From: Alentia gelatinosa
Lineage: Eukaryota > Annelida > Polychaeta > Phyllodocida > Polynoidae
Direction of reading: 5' to 3'
Length of the DNA stretch: 64,000 bases
Assembly: GCA_950022655.1 (NCBI GenBank)
Contig: OX465579.1
Coordinates: 142,365,207-142,429,206, forward strand
Every line of letters starts with the position of its first letter. The first letter of the stretch is position 1. This document shows, in pieces, positions 22,562 to 36,900 of the stretch. The notes under the pieces are model-generated. The model worked only from the letters and a program-made list of their open reading frames with translations, was not told where the DNA came from and searched no databases. Made by a program: the position numbers and the translations under genes.

Positions 22562-23650
22562 GCCTTTAAAAGGCCAAATAAGCAGGTGGACGCATTTAAA
22601 ACTCACTACAAGTAGCTTAAAACATGATTAAAATTGTTGACTGAAAATATTTTGATATCTTAATTCTAACGGAGGGAGGGAGGGAGGGAGGGAGGGAGGG
22701 AGGGAGGGAGGGAGGGAGGGAGGGAGGGAGGGAGGGAGGGAGGGAGGGAGGGAGGGAGGGAGGGAGGGAGGGAGGGAGGGAGGGAGGGAGGGAAGGAAGG
22801 ATATCCATGAATAGGGAAGGGCCTGCAATGATAGGATATTTAAAGCCCAACTCCTCTGTGAACTCAGTAGTTCATGGATCAATGCACACATATATTTAGC
22901 TTCATGAGGGCGATTTCAATTGCCAAGCATCTACTTAAATAAAACGTTTTGTAGTTGGTGATAGCTTCATGGATGAGTGCACACAGACCTGTCTGCATTC
23001 AGCCTGGCCATTTTGCTGGGGCAAAACCTTGTTCCTATGTACACCAATAAAGTAGGTCAAGCCAATATCTGGTATTAAATGATATTGCAAATGATTTTAC
23101 AAAACACTATCATTTTACTGGGTATTGACTGATTCCTACAACAAAGTTATGAACCATTTTGACTTCTGTTTATGTATAAATATGCTGATTAAACCATCCT
23201 CTCATACACCTGATATATCCCCCCCCCCCCACCTCCTATTATGGGATTTGGCAAAAATATATGAATAGCACATCAAATATACATTTCACCTAAATAATGA
23301 CACTTCCTAGGGTGTAAGCAACTGTCAGTGCCACTTATGGAGATGGTAAATGTTACACCAATGCTCACTGTAAATCAATATTGAGTAAACATCTGTTTGA
23401 GCATGCCCATTTCACTGAAACCCCCCCCCCCCCCCACTTTCAACAAATACTTGAATATCTCTGTAAATATAGAATCTACCTAGAAAATTCCACTTCCTAG
23501 CACCTACTGTTTTTTATTCTCTTTCAAATGAGGCATATCATATTCTGATTCAACCAGTTTAAGGAGTAGAAATATGTCCATAAAGGAGTTCTTAAAAATG
23601 GACATGTGACTAGAAACTGAATTCAGAGACCAACCGTACACCTGCTAATA
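22562..23650 (-). mobile_element. MITE-like CCCT-tract repeat, copy 3
   Basis: On the + strand it reads palindrome GGCCTTTAAAAGGCC, AGCAGGTGGACG terminus, (GGGA)n, the motif block, two C-runs, and the far end CGTACACCTGCT. It is the reverse complement of copy 2 but lacks about 170 bp near the far end that copies 2 and 4 keep. It has no ORF. Confidence 0.8.
22671..22800. repeat. (GGGA)n tract
   Basis: About 32 units lie inside copy 3, ending in two GGAA variants. The G-rich strand could form G-quadruplexes. Confidence 0.97.
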
Positions 23651-24820
23651 AGTATCATCTTGTAATCTGTTGAAAGCCAGTGAGATTAGATGGATTTTTC
23701 TTCGTTCATCAATTAAGTATATTTTACAGGATTGGTTGTTGTTTGGGAATGCCAAACATATATAGTCCTCCGCTGCAAATATTTTCAAATTTGAAAAGAT
23801 GTTGTTGTCTGAAATTTACTACTTTTACCACTGTTTAGACCAGTGCAACTAGTCTGACCCTGTCATATTTGGGAGACTCTTTCACCTTTGAAATCTTAAC
23901 TATGTCTATGCAAAACCCGAGGTACCTCAAAGCGACCTCTGACTTAACTTTTCACAACTATATTATATCTCGTAGATATTCAATGAGTATTTTGTGTTCA
24001 GGTAGCTATTATTAGGAATGAGTAAACGCTTTCTATTGTATATTTATCCAAGTAAATATATATACATATCTTTATATTTATTGTGAATGAGGTAAACATA
24101 TACATGTGAAACAAATGAAAATACAGCAGATGACGATAAACGTATTGAATGAATAAATAACGTGATGATTTTTCTTCAAATTCTAGGAACATATGCAATA
24201 CTGTATTGCAATCCCTACAACTGAAAATAATGTTTGCACAAAGAACTCTCTTACTTCATGGAATCGTTACACACAGCCTATTACCTTTCTTAGTTTCTTT
24301 ATATTCAGAGTGAAGACATTGGTTTACCATTGAAGGCCAAATAAATGCAGGCTCATGACATAAATACGAACTGTATCTTCTGATGAGGTGAAATATAATC
24401 AGTGACATTTTAATTAGCTCTTCCTTTTCTGTATTTTGAAATATAGATTTTCATTTGAAGTAATAGCTGCCTCTTTTAGAATAGGATTTCCTCTTCCGAT
24501 GCGTATCAACTGGAATATATGAACATAAGATTGATAACTTTTATATTATGTACACACGTAGTGGGTACAATACAACTCACCAACATGTATAATAAGTTAT
24601 TTTTATGCATAATGGTTAAATGTGACTAGCTGTGATGATGGATAAATGACCATAAATCACAAATCTACTCCACGAGTTCATTTCTAGACACCTATAAATA
24701 ATCAGTTAACCTTTTATATATGCACCAATGGTTTGCAGAGCTTTTTGAAACTACTTTCGGCCTAATCTTGTTTTCGTAAGGGCCAGTTCGAGTCAACTAA
24801 TAAAAATTGGACTTACCATG
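23651..24820. other. Region 3' of GTF3C3
   Basis: AT-rich sequence without a gene. It should hold the GTF3C3 3' UTR. Possible - strand AATAAA signals (TTTATT on +) occur near 24075-24080, but the end of the transcript is not fixed by the sequence. Confidence 0.5.
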
Positions 24821-24931
24821 TTAGACCACCAAATACTTTTGTAGGATGAGTGAGGCTAAATGTGGTGAGTTGCTTGATTGATAAATGAGTGCCAGGTTGT
24901 AGGCGATTTCTCGTGACAAGTCAAATACCCC
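24821..24931 (-). CDS. GTF3C3: GTF3C3 last exon with stop
   Basis: The acceptor is TTCACCAG. It encodes FDLSREIAYNLALIYQSSNS and then SPHLASLILQKYLVV, ending at TAA 24823-24821. The REIAYNLALIYQ block is the family's conserved C-terminus. Confidence 0.92.
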   Translation of the reverse strand, partial: GVFDLSREIAYNLALIYQSSNSPHLASLILQKYLVV

Positions 24932-27900
24932 CTGGTGAATAATGAATGTGCACAATGATAAGTATACGACAATTTTACAATGAAACATCAAATCACTATC
25001 TTTTTTCCCTTAGATAAATTCTTTGCTGCTTATCATATCCAACAATGACTGACTGAGAACTATTTTGTCGAACTAAATTCGCCTTCCATCTAACAGCCGG
25101 CTACCGAGATGGGCTTGAAAATAGAACCAAAACGTATACTTTTAAGATGGGATAATCAAAGTATTGTCATACTTTACACACAAAAATAATCACTTTATCA
25201 GACTGTGATGTGAATTAGAGAATTGTAATAAAATGTCGTAAGGAAAATGTGGCGCACTCACTGCCTTATCTTGAATAGCGGGTCCACATTCCAAGGCTTT
25301 CTCGTAGCAATATATAGCAGCAGAGAGCAAACCTGAAATAACCAGGAGGACGAAATTTCATTAGTATCTGTTATGTAGAACATATTGGGTAACTCTGTAG
25401 TAATCAAACTAGGGATTCCTTCAAAATGTTTTTGAGTCACTAGCCATGTCAATTCTTCAAGAGTTTAAAATCTATTCAGGTAGTCCTAGAGAGTTGGTAT
25501 CGAGCTACTGTAGAAGTATGATTGGTTCAGCTAAACAGTTCATTTTTCAGAGATACCAGTGAGGTTTTAGGAAAACAATGTATATATCTACACCCCCAAG
25601 TATATACAATCTTTATCATTACATTGATGACCACAGAGCATGGACCCTAAATAGATTGAGACGTGACATCACACTGCCAGTAAATATCTCAGTATTGATC
25701 ATACAATCGCCCCCGTGACGTTAATTATCACTATCTACTATCGTCGTGACTATAAAACACCACCCAGCTACTTTTACCAGCCACGCATCTTAACCTTCAT
25801 GCTCACTCTCCCGTCACAAGTTATGGTTCAACACGATTGGAGAATTTCTGGGGTTTCAGGGAGTTTCTATTACCCTATAGGGCAACACTGGGCCCGTATG
25901 GTGCCCGTGAGGCGCAGTTGATTATGCCACGGACTTGGGTGACCTGGATTGGCAACCCAGGCCTGCTGGCTTATCTCTCTATGACTCGCTATTGTTCTCG
26001 AGTTCCCGTTTTTGCCACCAGGGCGGCACAACAGTAGCAGCAGGTAGTTTTAACCATCAGAAGGCATAGAACTGTAATTCCAACTATTCTGAGTAGTTTT
26101 CTAATTGGGAACACAGCTAAATGGCTTGATTAGGCCTGTTAGATTGGGAATATTTTCAAATTTTTGAGTTTTCAAGGGTGACTTTTAGAAAATGGGTGAT
26201 TTCTGAGGGGTACCATGAGCTAAAGTCACCCAAACTCTGCAAATTGTTTGGAAACTCCCAGAAGGGCTAGGAATATAATTTGAACTGTTCTGAGTAGGTT
26301 GCACATTGGGGAAGACAGCTAAATACTTAAGCAAGGCCTGGTTGACAGGGAACATTTTTGAAACTTTGACTTTTCACAGGTGAACCCTCCAAAATCAGTC
26401 ATTTCTCAGTGGCGCCATCATCTAAAGTCACCCAAACTCTGCCAATTGTTTGGAAACTCCCAGAAGGGCTAGGAATATAATTTGAACTGTTCTGAGTAGG
26501 TTGCACATTGGGGAAGACAGCTAAATACTTAAGCAAGGCCTGATTGACAGGGAACATTTTTGAAACTTTGACTTTTCACAGTTAAACCCTCAAAAATCAG
26601 TCATTTCTCAGTGGCGCCATCATCTAAAGTCACCCAAACTCTGCCAATTGTTTGGAAACTCCCAGAAGGGCTAGGAATATAATTTGAACTGTTCTGAGTA
26701 GGTTGCACATTGGGGAAGACAGCTAAATACTTAAGCAAGGCCTGGTTGACAGGGAACATTTTTGAAACTTTGACTTTTCACAGGTGAACCCTCCAAAATC
26801 AGTCATTTCTCAGTGGCACCATCATCTAAAGTCACCCAAACTCTGCCAATTGTTTGGAAACTCCCAGAAGGGCTAGGAATATAATTTTAACTGTTCTGAG
26901 TAGGTTGCACATTGGGGAAGACACCTAAATACTTAAGCAAGGCCTGATTGACAGGGAACATTTTTGAAACTTTGACTTTTCACAGGTGAACCCTCCAAAA
27001 TCAGTCATTTCTCAGTGGCGCCATCATCTAAAGTCACCCAAACTCTGCCAATTGTTTGGAAACTCCCAGAAGGGCTAGGAATATAATTTGAACTGTTCTG
27101 AGTAGGTTGCACATTGGGGAAGACAGCTAAATACTTAAGCAAGGCCTGGTTGACAGGGAACATTTTTGAAACTTTGACTTTTCACAGGTGAACCCTCCAA
27201 AATCAGTCATTTCTCAGTGGCACCATCATCTAAAGTCACCCAAACTCTGCCAATTGTTTGGAAACTCCCAGAAGGGCTAGGAATATAATTTTAACTGTTC
27301 TGAGTAGGTTGCACATTGGGGAAGACACCTAAATACTTAAGCAAGGCCTGATTGACAGGGAACATTTTTGAAACTTTGACTTTTCACAGGTGAACCCTCC
27401 AAAATCAGTCATTTCTCAGTGGCGCCATCATCTAAAGTCACCCAAACTCTGCCAATTGTTTGGAAACTCCCAGAAGGGCTAGGAATATAATTTGAACTGT
27501 TCTGAGTAGGTTGCACATTGGGGAAGACAGCTAAATACTTAAGCAAGGCCAGGTTGACAGGGAACATTTTTGAAACTTTGACTTTTCACAGGTGAACCCC
27601 CCAAAATCAGTCATTTCTCAGTGGCGCCATCATCTAAAGTCACCCAAACTCACCCACATCCTACATCCCTACATCTCCACATCCACACATCCCTACATCC
27701 TACTTTCCCACATCCATACATCCCCACATCCCTAAATCACTACATCCATACATCCCAACATCCTACATCCCACATCCCTAAATCAATACACCCCAATATC
27801 CCTACATCATTACATCCATACATCCCCACATCCTACTTCCCACATCCCCACATCCCTACATCCCACCATCTCCACATCTATACATCCTACATCTCCACAT

Positions 27901-30900
27901 CCATACATCCTATATCCCTACAAACTACATCTCCACATCCATATATCCATACATCCCCACATCCTACTTCCCTACATCCGAACATCTCTACATCATTACA
28001 TCCATACATCCCCACATCCTACTTCCCAACATCCCACATCCCACATCTCCACATCCATACATTATGTGGGATGTATGGATATATGGATGTTGAGATGTAG
28101 GATGTAGGGATGTAGGATTTATCTCACCCCTTGTACAAGCTTCGCCATAGAAATAACATTAGGAAAAAATACTCAACGATCACCCCCCTAAAGTGACACT
28201 ACTACGCCACGGCAGTGGTGTAGTGAATGTGAGGTGGATCCTCAACATCCATATATCCATACATGTATCCCACATAATGTGGGGATGTATGGATGTGGAG
28301 ATGTGGGGATGTATAGATGTGGAGATGTGGGATGTGGGATGTTGGGAAGTAGGATGTGGGGATGTATGGATGTGTAGCGGTTACCCTCTAGTCGCTGAAA
28401 GTGTGTTACCACTCTCCGCGATCGTCAGTCGACCAGAGGTTCCGAGACTAGTCGCTACCCTGTACTTACCATGCCAATACAGGTGGGTTCAGCTTTACCC
28501 ACTGGAGAAGGGAGGGAGATACGAGATCTACCAACTACCGCTTAACCGTGAATAGAAAACCAGACTCCGGACAGTTTCAGTTTACCGTTCGTTTATTACT
28601 GGAAGTAATACACAATCCGTTGGTGCTACGGGGCACCAACTAGCGCGGGAAGAGATACTGGTCTCTTCAACGTTGAAAGGTGTTTCAACACAACCTAACC
28701 AACTCGTGAGGCTTCAGACGTTCACTCCGTAAAGAGGCACCGTGAGAAGTCCTGTCAACCTGCTGTGGACTCGACCTTATATAGCGGCCGAGTTACCTAA
28801 TGCGGGTGAACCCGCAGCATTTGCATACTGCGGGTCCGCTGGCCATACCGCACAGCAAGGATCGGCACTCGCGCCACCTAGTTCTAAAGTGAAACAACGC
28901 TGCTCGACTGCCCTGACCCCTACATTACCCCTCCCAGCTTTTACGAAGGGGGGACCTGCAACCATTGCGTTGCAAAGAGGACATCCCGAAAAAGTTTAAT
29001 AACTAAGTCGAGCAGTTCTGAATACGTGTCTAACCATTCAACGTTCACAAAGAATCTTTTTACTGATACCGATGTATAATAAGGTTGAGATGGGAAAATA
29101 AAATTCATACATTTCTAATGCTGAAAAAGGAAGACATAAGGGTAATACGGTATATAAAACGGAGTAGCCTCGCTAACACCCTGGTAATAAATATAAACGT
29201 AACAATATCACCCGTCTCGCCGATGTTGTTGGCTTTTCCCTGGCTTCCTTGAGTATCGGGCGGAGAGGACTCACTGGCTCGGACCTACAAGGGGTCAGCC
29301 CTCACCAATGAGCACTCCGCCTCCCACTGTTCCAGAGTTGTAAGCCAGGGATAAAGTAGTATTAGTGTCGAGCCTGGCAGACCCGTCAGCGTGGGGACCT
29401 ACTCGATCCAGCCCCCTGCTTCCGGGCGCCAGGCTTCCAACTGTCTTCCTAGCACAGCTCCAGCGTAGTTAGGGGGAGCAATTCCGCGAACCCCCCCCCA
29501 CCTTGTTGACTTCACATGGCCCGTCCTGCAGGTCACCGTTGTGAAGAGAGTAACATGTGTATAAGGAGAAAGAAAAAGATAGCCAAGCTCATTTTCTTCT
29601 CCGTGTAGGAGTTCCCATCTCCGTAAAAAGTTGGTATCAGTGTCCTTATAGCGTGGCGCGCTATATCCATCTCTTGGATAGGAGTTGCAGGAACCACTGA
29701 AGGCCCCAACCCCTATCCACACGGTGATTCACACTTCCCTCACTGGCAAAAGACCAAGCGAGTCCAGATGAATTACCCCACAGAGAACTGAAACCACTTG
29801 CCGGAGCCGGGTCTCAGCCTCATATCTCACCTCCGCTTTCCGCGGTGTTAAACCGGAGTCTAACCCGCGAAAAGCACCACAGGCCGGAGTGTTTCGCAAT
29901 GGGGCCCTACAACGGGGCTACCATTGAGAGACCCTTCAGCCTTCTGAAACTCAAGTTGTGCAGCGAAAATTCACCACGGGGGTGATTCTCCACGGCCCAA
30001 CCCGAGATCGCTTTTCTATTTTGATCCACCTGTACTACCCCTCCCAGCGACCACGGGGGCCGCTGATCGAAGCACCACTTATATGGGAGACCAAACCAGT
30101 CACCCTCTCCACCTGAAACTGAATTCAGGCGTGGGTGATCCCCAGGTAAGAACTGCTTGAGTTAATATCTGAGGAGCCGGCGGACGGACAGGCACAGACA
30201 ACTAGGGTTGAATATGTCGATCCATCCTCTGTGGCAGGAGTTGTCCTGCCTCTCTCCATCCCACAGTGATACCGGGGAACCTCCGTGGGTTCTCTAGATT
30301 CAGCGTAGGATGGACTGATGCTGCCTAGCTATAGGCCCTTCAGCCAGCTGGCCTCTCGCCGGAACAACCGGGTTGTTCATCGGCGGGGGCTTCAGCTGGA
30401 GGGGCAACTGTAGATGACGGGGTAGCGGGCCTCGTCGCGGCAGCCTGCTGACCAACATTTGGTGGTGGACTAAGCGGGTCTGTGACCCGGAACCTAGACA
30501 TCACCGCATTCAGGTCAGCCGTGCTGATGTCGTCAGCGATGTCGGGAGAATCCCGTTGAGGTGAACGGCAACGGGGGGAACATAGGTCCTAATTCTTCCA
30601 ACTCCCGGCCAAACGGGACTTGCTGCTGCCGGGGAGGCACGCTAGCTGGTCTCGTTCCGACACGGGTCACTGGCGGCGGCTGCCTCAGAGAAACATGTGG
30701 AGATTCCGAGGAACTTCCACCGGTGCTCTGAGACCGGTTGCATGGAGCAGTCTCCATTGCCGAAGCCTGGGACGACTGTCCATCTAGGGCGTAATCCCTC
30801 TCGGGACCCCAATCTAACAATGCGCCTGCTTGCTGCATTGTCAGGGTTGGAGTCGACACAAAGTCGAGATATCACCCCCTTCGACGCTGATGTAACAACC

Positions 30901-33900
30901 AGGCTGCTTCCGCACCTGCGATGTTAGACGTCGGTTCAACGTCGAACATGCTCACCCCCATTACAGTGCGACACTTGTAGTCGTACTCCTGCAGGGCGAG
31001 CTCTGAACGCGCCAATCGCGCCTCAACCGCCGCTAGCTTTGCAGCCATGTTTTCCAATGCCACTTGCAAGAGGCTAGACATGCGCTGATGAGCGATGACG
31101 CACTCGTACTCCGCGACCCGCATCTGTGCTACCCTAAACTTGTTAGCATTGATAATCGACTGTTTATCAACGCGGTCCAAGTAGGTTTGCATATGATACG
31201 GGCGCCAATCTGTCTTAGCTATAGTAGCCAGTGTCAGATGTTGTTCGCCGGAGTACACATCAACCTGTTCCCCGTGCTTACCAGGCTTAGTCTCTTCCGC
31301 GGGCGGAGGTCTAGGCTGGCTCACTACCTTAGGGGCAGGTCGCAGTGGTGGGGGTAGAGAAGGATACTCCTCTTCTCCACCACCTTCTGCGCCACTTTCC
31401 TCGCTAGGTTTGGGGACTTTTGCTTTCTTTGGGCGAGCACCAGCAGTGCTAGTCGACGCCGAGGCGTCAGACGAGACCGCTGTCTCCACAGAACCCTTAG
31501 AGGATTTCTCCTCTTTAGGCGCACTCGACCCTTTCCGGCCAGGCTTTTCCCTCGCTGGCCCCGTCTTTGAGGAATTGAGAACATCCCTCAAAGTTACAGA
31601 GCCCGGTGTCTGGCTTCGCACTGACCGGCTCGACCTCGAGTCGTCGTCTGAGTCACTTCTGGACTTAGACGAGCTCTTAGTCTTCTTTGCAGCAGGCTTG
31701 CGGTTCGTGGAGTCTACACTCCGGTCCCGTTTCGCGCTGCCACCACGCGCGGTGTCACGCAAGTGCTTCATCCGTTCCATATCCGGTGAGCTTATCCGCA
31801 GAGTCGTGCTGAAGCTACGATTCTGTTTCCAAGACACGGTATATTTCCCATCAATAGCCTTGCGCTTAGGTTCGACACCCTTAGCCCGGGCTTCGAAAAC
31901 TAACCCTACGAACTTATTAAAAAGACGCATTGTCCTTTCCCTACCCCGAACAGCACCGATCCCGTGTTCGTCCAACATGTGACGAATCATCCACGACCGG
32001 CGCGACGAACCCGAATCAGCTGAGCACCGGCCTGCGTTACAACGGTACCAGGGGAACTCAGCTAAATGCATCTCTATGAGATGCCGCGCGTACAACCTTT
32101 TCGTGGCGTAGGCAGGTGATGTTTTTACATCCCCGCCCTGGCAACACAAAAAGACACAGTGCCCGCCGACAGTAAACTGTCGCAATGCAAAGTTCAACTT
32201 TTCCTTCTGGAGGATGTTGTACTTCTGGTTGGAGGCACTCTTGACTCCTTCCACACGGGTGATATACCACGTGTTTGCAGAGCCCTCGTCCTGAAGCCAC
32301 TCTTCGTCATCAGACACGCCATCTTCCCCTACCGGTTCCGGTAGCCAATGGCGGTCTTTGACGCGGAGGTCTTCTAGACACTTCGCTTTGCGCCCAACCA
32401 GACAGCTCGGTAGCTTGCGGGCCACCTTACGCTTCTGAGCGCGCTTAGCACCGGGAACAAAATCACCGGTCTCACTTTCGGCGTCGGAACCGTGGGCAAG
32501 ACGCTTTGCATCGTCAAGATCCATGATCTCGCCCCAGTCTCCGGCCCGACCACAATTGTCCACCACAGCGGATTCAGATTGTTCATCTGAATCTTGTGAT
32601 GCACTCTCGTGCGGCTGTCCAGCTGACGTAGACGCGGGTTTCTCCGAGCCCGAAGACCCGGCCCCCTTCGTCTCCTTGCTGCCACCAGGTTTAGGATCCG
32701 AAGATCCCTTGCCTTTAGCAACAAGCTTGCCAGCACTGGACTTTCCAACTCCCTTACCCTTTCCTCCCTTGCGGGAGGAACTGGAGCTAGAGCGCTCATC
32801 GCGGGCCGCTTTGTCCGCTGCAGCTTTTGCTGCAGCGGCTTCCCTGGCCGCGCGAGTCTTGCGTCTACCCCTACGGGCAGCGGAGCTACTTACAGGCTTT
32901 TCAGCCGGTTTATCTTCCACGGAGACAGGTTCCGTCGACTTTTTAGCCGGCTTCGCCTTCTCCGTGGCACGCCCTTCAGCGGCCTTTGCTCCTTCCGAGG
33001 AAGTAGCCGGCTCCACTGACTCCGTGGAAGCACCAGGGGTTTTGTCAACCTCCATAGCGCTCTCCGTAGCGGCGGGCGTATCTTGGCTAGTAGCAGGGGC
33101 TGGAGGTGCTACCACCGGGGCTTCTACCCTTGAGGGGGATACCACCGGTACAACATTCTCCGGGCCCTGACTAGCAACCCATCGATCCACTAACCCCTTC
33201 ATAGCCAAAGCGCGTATGTCGGGATCAGGGATGTTCTGTAGTTCCCGGGTCCACCGGTCCCATGGACTGGCTGGAATACCCCCGGGAGCAGGAGGATCAG
33301 GTCTGCTAATTGGTTTCCCGCGGCCGCGACCAACGGGAGTCAACTTAGCTCGCTGAGCATCTCCTTTCTTCTCCGCTGCTTTCACCGGCGTAAACGTCGG
33401 TTTCGGCAAACGGGAAGCCTTGGGCTTAGCAGGAGTAGTTGAAACTGACTTCTGCCCGTACCCAGAGCTCTTCACATGGGAAAGGTCTAGTTTCCCACCT
33501 TTCGCGGAAGCAACTCGCCCAGAGCTTTCAGCCAAAACTGATGTCTTAGGCGAACCGGGTCCTGCCTCTGCCACCGAAGTGGAAGGGTTGGACTCTCCGC
33601 GCTGTGCTGACTGGGTGTCGTCTGGACCGGAATCCAGAGCACCCGAGTCACCACTGTGACTACCCCCTAGGGAGTCGTCACTGCCCAGGCCGACAGACGC
33701 ACTGTCTCCCGAGCTCGCAAGGCCCTCGGCCGGAGCCGAGTCCTGCGGGACCACCTCTTCCTCCGCGGGAAGGGTGGCCTCCTCTTTGCGTTGCTCAGCC
33801 AGGCTGAACGCAGCAATACACTCCAGGGGCGTCACTGGGACGCCACTTGGCCAGAGTGATCTGTTCTCTGAGAACAATGCCTTATATACAGGCTGTTGAC

Positions 33901-36900
33901 CCCAATTAAAAGAGGTCATGTCCTCGACCAATGAGAGGTGTTGAGACGTTCATCATCCGAGCGACTCCACGCCCCCTCGACCGCGAACTGATCAAAGACG
34001 CCGTTACGTGTCATTTGATTCGTTCTTTCACACTCTCCCAGCGGGTACAGACACCGGCCACGCTTCACTGCGCCAAGCCGAATCTATGCCCGTGGGGGTT
34101 TCCAATTCCATCTGACCACCATTACGCATCTCAAGAAGGTATAAGTTGATGATCGAGAGATTAAAAACCATCAAATTAGAACATTATGGCGAATAATGCA
34201 GCCTCTGGAGGGCCCCCTACGGGGAATCCCTTCGAGCAACGTCGGGACTGCTGCCATAAGTCCGTCTTTTATCAGGTTTCAACCGTCATCGCGTTCAATC
34301 AACCAACCTTAGGACTCACAGGTTTGGTCAGCGTTTACTTCTCGTTGTGTTATTTTCGACAACAATTACGCACCACTACTCTTTGTAGCTGACCGCAGCT
34401 TTGCCGTGTATTCGGGCGCTGCGGCGGGTGGTCGAATTGTTTTCCAATTCTATTTTCATTTTTACTGATCTTCCATGTTTCGTATACATAGAACGATCAG
34501 TAGGGCCTTTGTAGTCCTCCGCTTCGGGCTTCAAATCCTCCCAGTCTTTCTCTCTCGAGTCAGACGGGGGTATCTTTACCTTATGCGGACGACCCGACTT
34601 CCGCCGTGTTGGCGGAGGGCCCTTGCAACTCTTACCGGCTTTGACCCGGGACTTCCCTGCCCTGCGAGCGGGCTTCGCTGAAAGCGGTACCGGCTGGGGC
34701 GGGGACTCCGTGTTATCAAAGCCAGCTCTATTGCGCGTACAGTGCCATGTTCTCAATCGAGCAACATGCGACTTATAGCGCTTCCGTGTCCATTCATCTT
34801 CGATGACTACTGTCATTTCTGACAGCACTTCAACTATAACAAACGGACCATCCCAGTTTGGGGCGAGTTTTACATTCACCAAAGGTGTGTGATATCGTAT
34901 CACTCGGTCTCCAACCTGGAACTTTCTCGGCTTTAGTCGAACATCATGTCCCGACCTCTGCCACTCCGCGGCTTTCTCTAGGCCTCGCCTTGCTCGGTAA
35001 TAAGCCTCCACAAAGCGTTCCCGAAGTTTTTCCACGAACCCTATAGGGCAGGGTATCTCAGCGGAGACTCCCGGCACCCCATAGACAATGTCTGCGGGCA
35101 TCACAATCTCTTCTCCGAAGACAAGTAGATTAGGTGAACACCCCGTACTAGAATGAATAGTACCATTGTAAGCGTGCGCTATAAATGGTGCTAACTCATC
35201 CCAGTTACTGCGGCTCTCATTGACCATAGTGCGCAAGCACTGTATCAACGTTCGATTGAACCGCTCTACCATCCCATCTGATTGAGGACGATACGGGTTG
35301 GTGCGTGTTTTCTTGATCTCTAATATTCTACACATTTCCTGCCAGATTTGAGACTCAAATTCTCTTCCCTGGTCAGTGTAAAATACTCAGAGCTCCGAAA
35401 CATAGCACCCAATTCTTCACAAGTGCTTCCGCGCAGGTAGCAGCTTTGTGATCTTTCATGGGATAGATCTGCACATATTTTGTGTAGTAATCCATCACCA
35501 CCATCATGCAGGTATTGCCGTCATCGGACTCATCGATACCAGAAATGATATCGAGAGCAATGCGGGCAAACCGGACTCCAAATAGCTCTTGTTGTAAGGG
35601 CATCTTCCCTATGCCTTCGCCGGGCTTAACCCTACAACCATCGCTCTATGTCGGCGTTCATTCCGGGCCAGTAGTAATGTCACTTTATTTTAGCGGCAGT
35701 CCTCTTTTTTCCGAAATGTGCCGAACTTCTATGCTCATGGCACAGAGTCAAAAGTCCAGGACGCAGTGCTATAGGTACAACCAACTGTAAATGTCTCCTT
35801 ACTGGACACACTGTGGTTCTCATCCTATATAACATGTTATCCATCACAGTCAACTCTGCCCATTGACTACAGAGTATTTGGAACTCCCGGTTCTCTATTG
35901 AGAGTTCCTTTCCTCGTGGTCTATGGAGGCCATTCTTTACCAGTTTAATCAACCGGGACATATCCGGATAACTCTGTTGAGCTTCTCGGGTCTGTTCCAG
36001 TGTCCACTGATAAAACGCGGGATCAGGATTACCCATCTGGCGCAACGCAGCCAAGATAGCATCATGTTCCCCACAGTCTACACAGTCGGGTTGCCCACAC
36101 TTACGCAATGGTCTCTGGGAGAGACTATCTGCGTTAATGTGTGATTTACCGGGTCTGTGTTCTATCTGACAGTTCTTAAGTCCGAATTCGGATAAAGCTG
36201 CCAGCCATCTTCCGATCATTCCTTCGGCGTCTTTAAAGTTAAAGAGCCATTTCAACGAGGAATGATCCGTACGTAACGTGAAATCTCCACCTCCGAGGAA
36301 GTGTCGATATTTCCTTACGTATACTACTACAGTGAGAAGTTCTCTCTTTGTAGTACACTAGTTCCGCTGTGCCTTATTCAAGCTATTACTTGCAAAAGCA
36401 ATGGGAACTTCTACTCCGTTCTGTATCTGTGACAGTGCCGCTCCAATACTGTCATTGCTCGCGTCGGTATCAAGGATGAATCGACCCTGAGGCAATGGAT
36501 AATGGAGGACCGGAGTCTCTTCAAACTTTCTCTTTAGTCCCGAAAAAGCTTCCTCGGCCGCGGAATTCCATAGAATATCCTTCGACTTTCCGGCTTTGTC
36601 TTGGACTACATACTGTTGCAAAGCATGGGCAGTTTCGGAAAAACCCGGGATAAAGTCACGATAATATGAACAGAATCCGAGGAAAGATCTTACTTCTTTT
36701 ATATTCCGGGGTCGAGGCCATTTGGCCACTACATCCAACTTGGATGGGTCAGCGCGGATACCATCACCCGCAACTATCCTACCCAAGTACTCCACTGATC
36801 GTTTGAACAGTTTACATTTCTGAGGTTTGAGTTTCAAGCCGTAAGACTCTATAGGTTCAAAGACCTCCGCTAGGTTATTCAAACATTGTTCCACGGTTTT

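Noticed and set aside
26040..27650. CRISPR-like regular spacing
   Set aside because: The whole 202-bp unit is repeated with no unique spacers, and the genome is eukaryotic.
27621..28100. 159-codon ORF rich in HTSLHP
   Set aside because: Translation of the ACATCC minisatellite.
32523..33170. + strand ORFs of 190-215 codons opposite the third retrotransposon ORF
   Set aside because: Antisense shadows of a GC-rich low-complexity sense frame; no recognisable motif.
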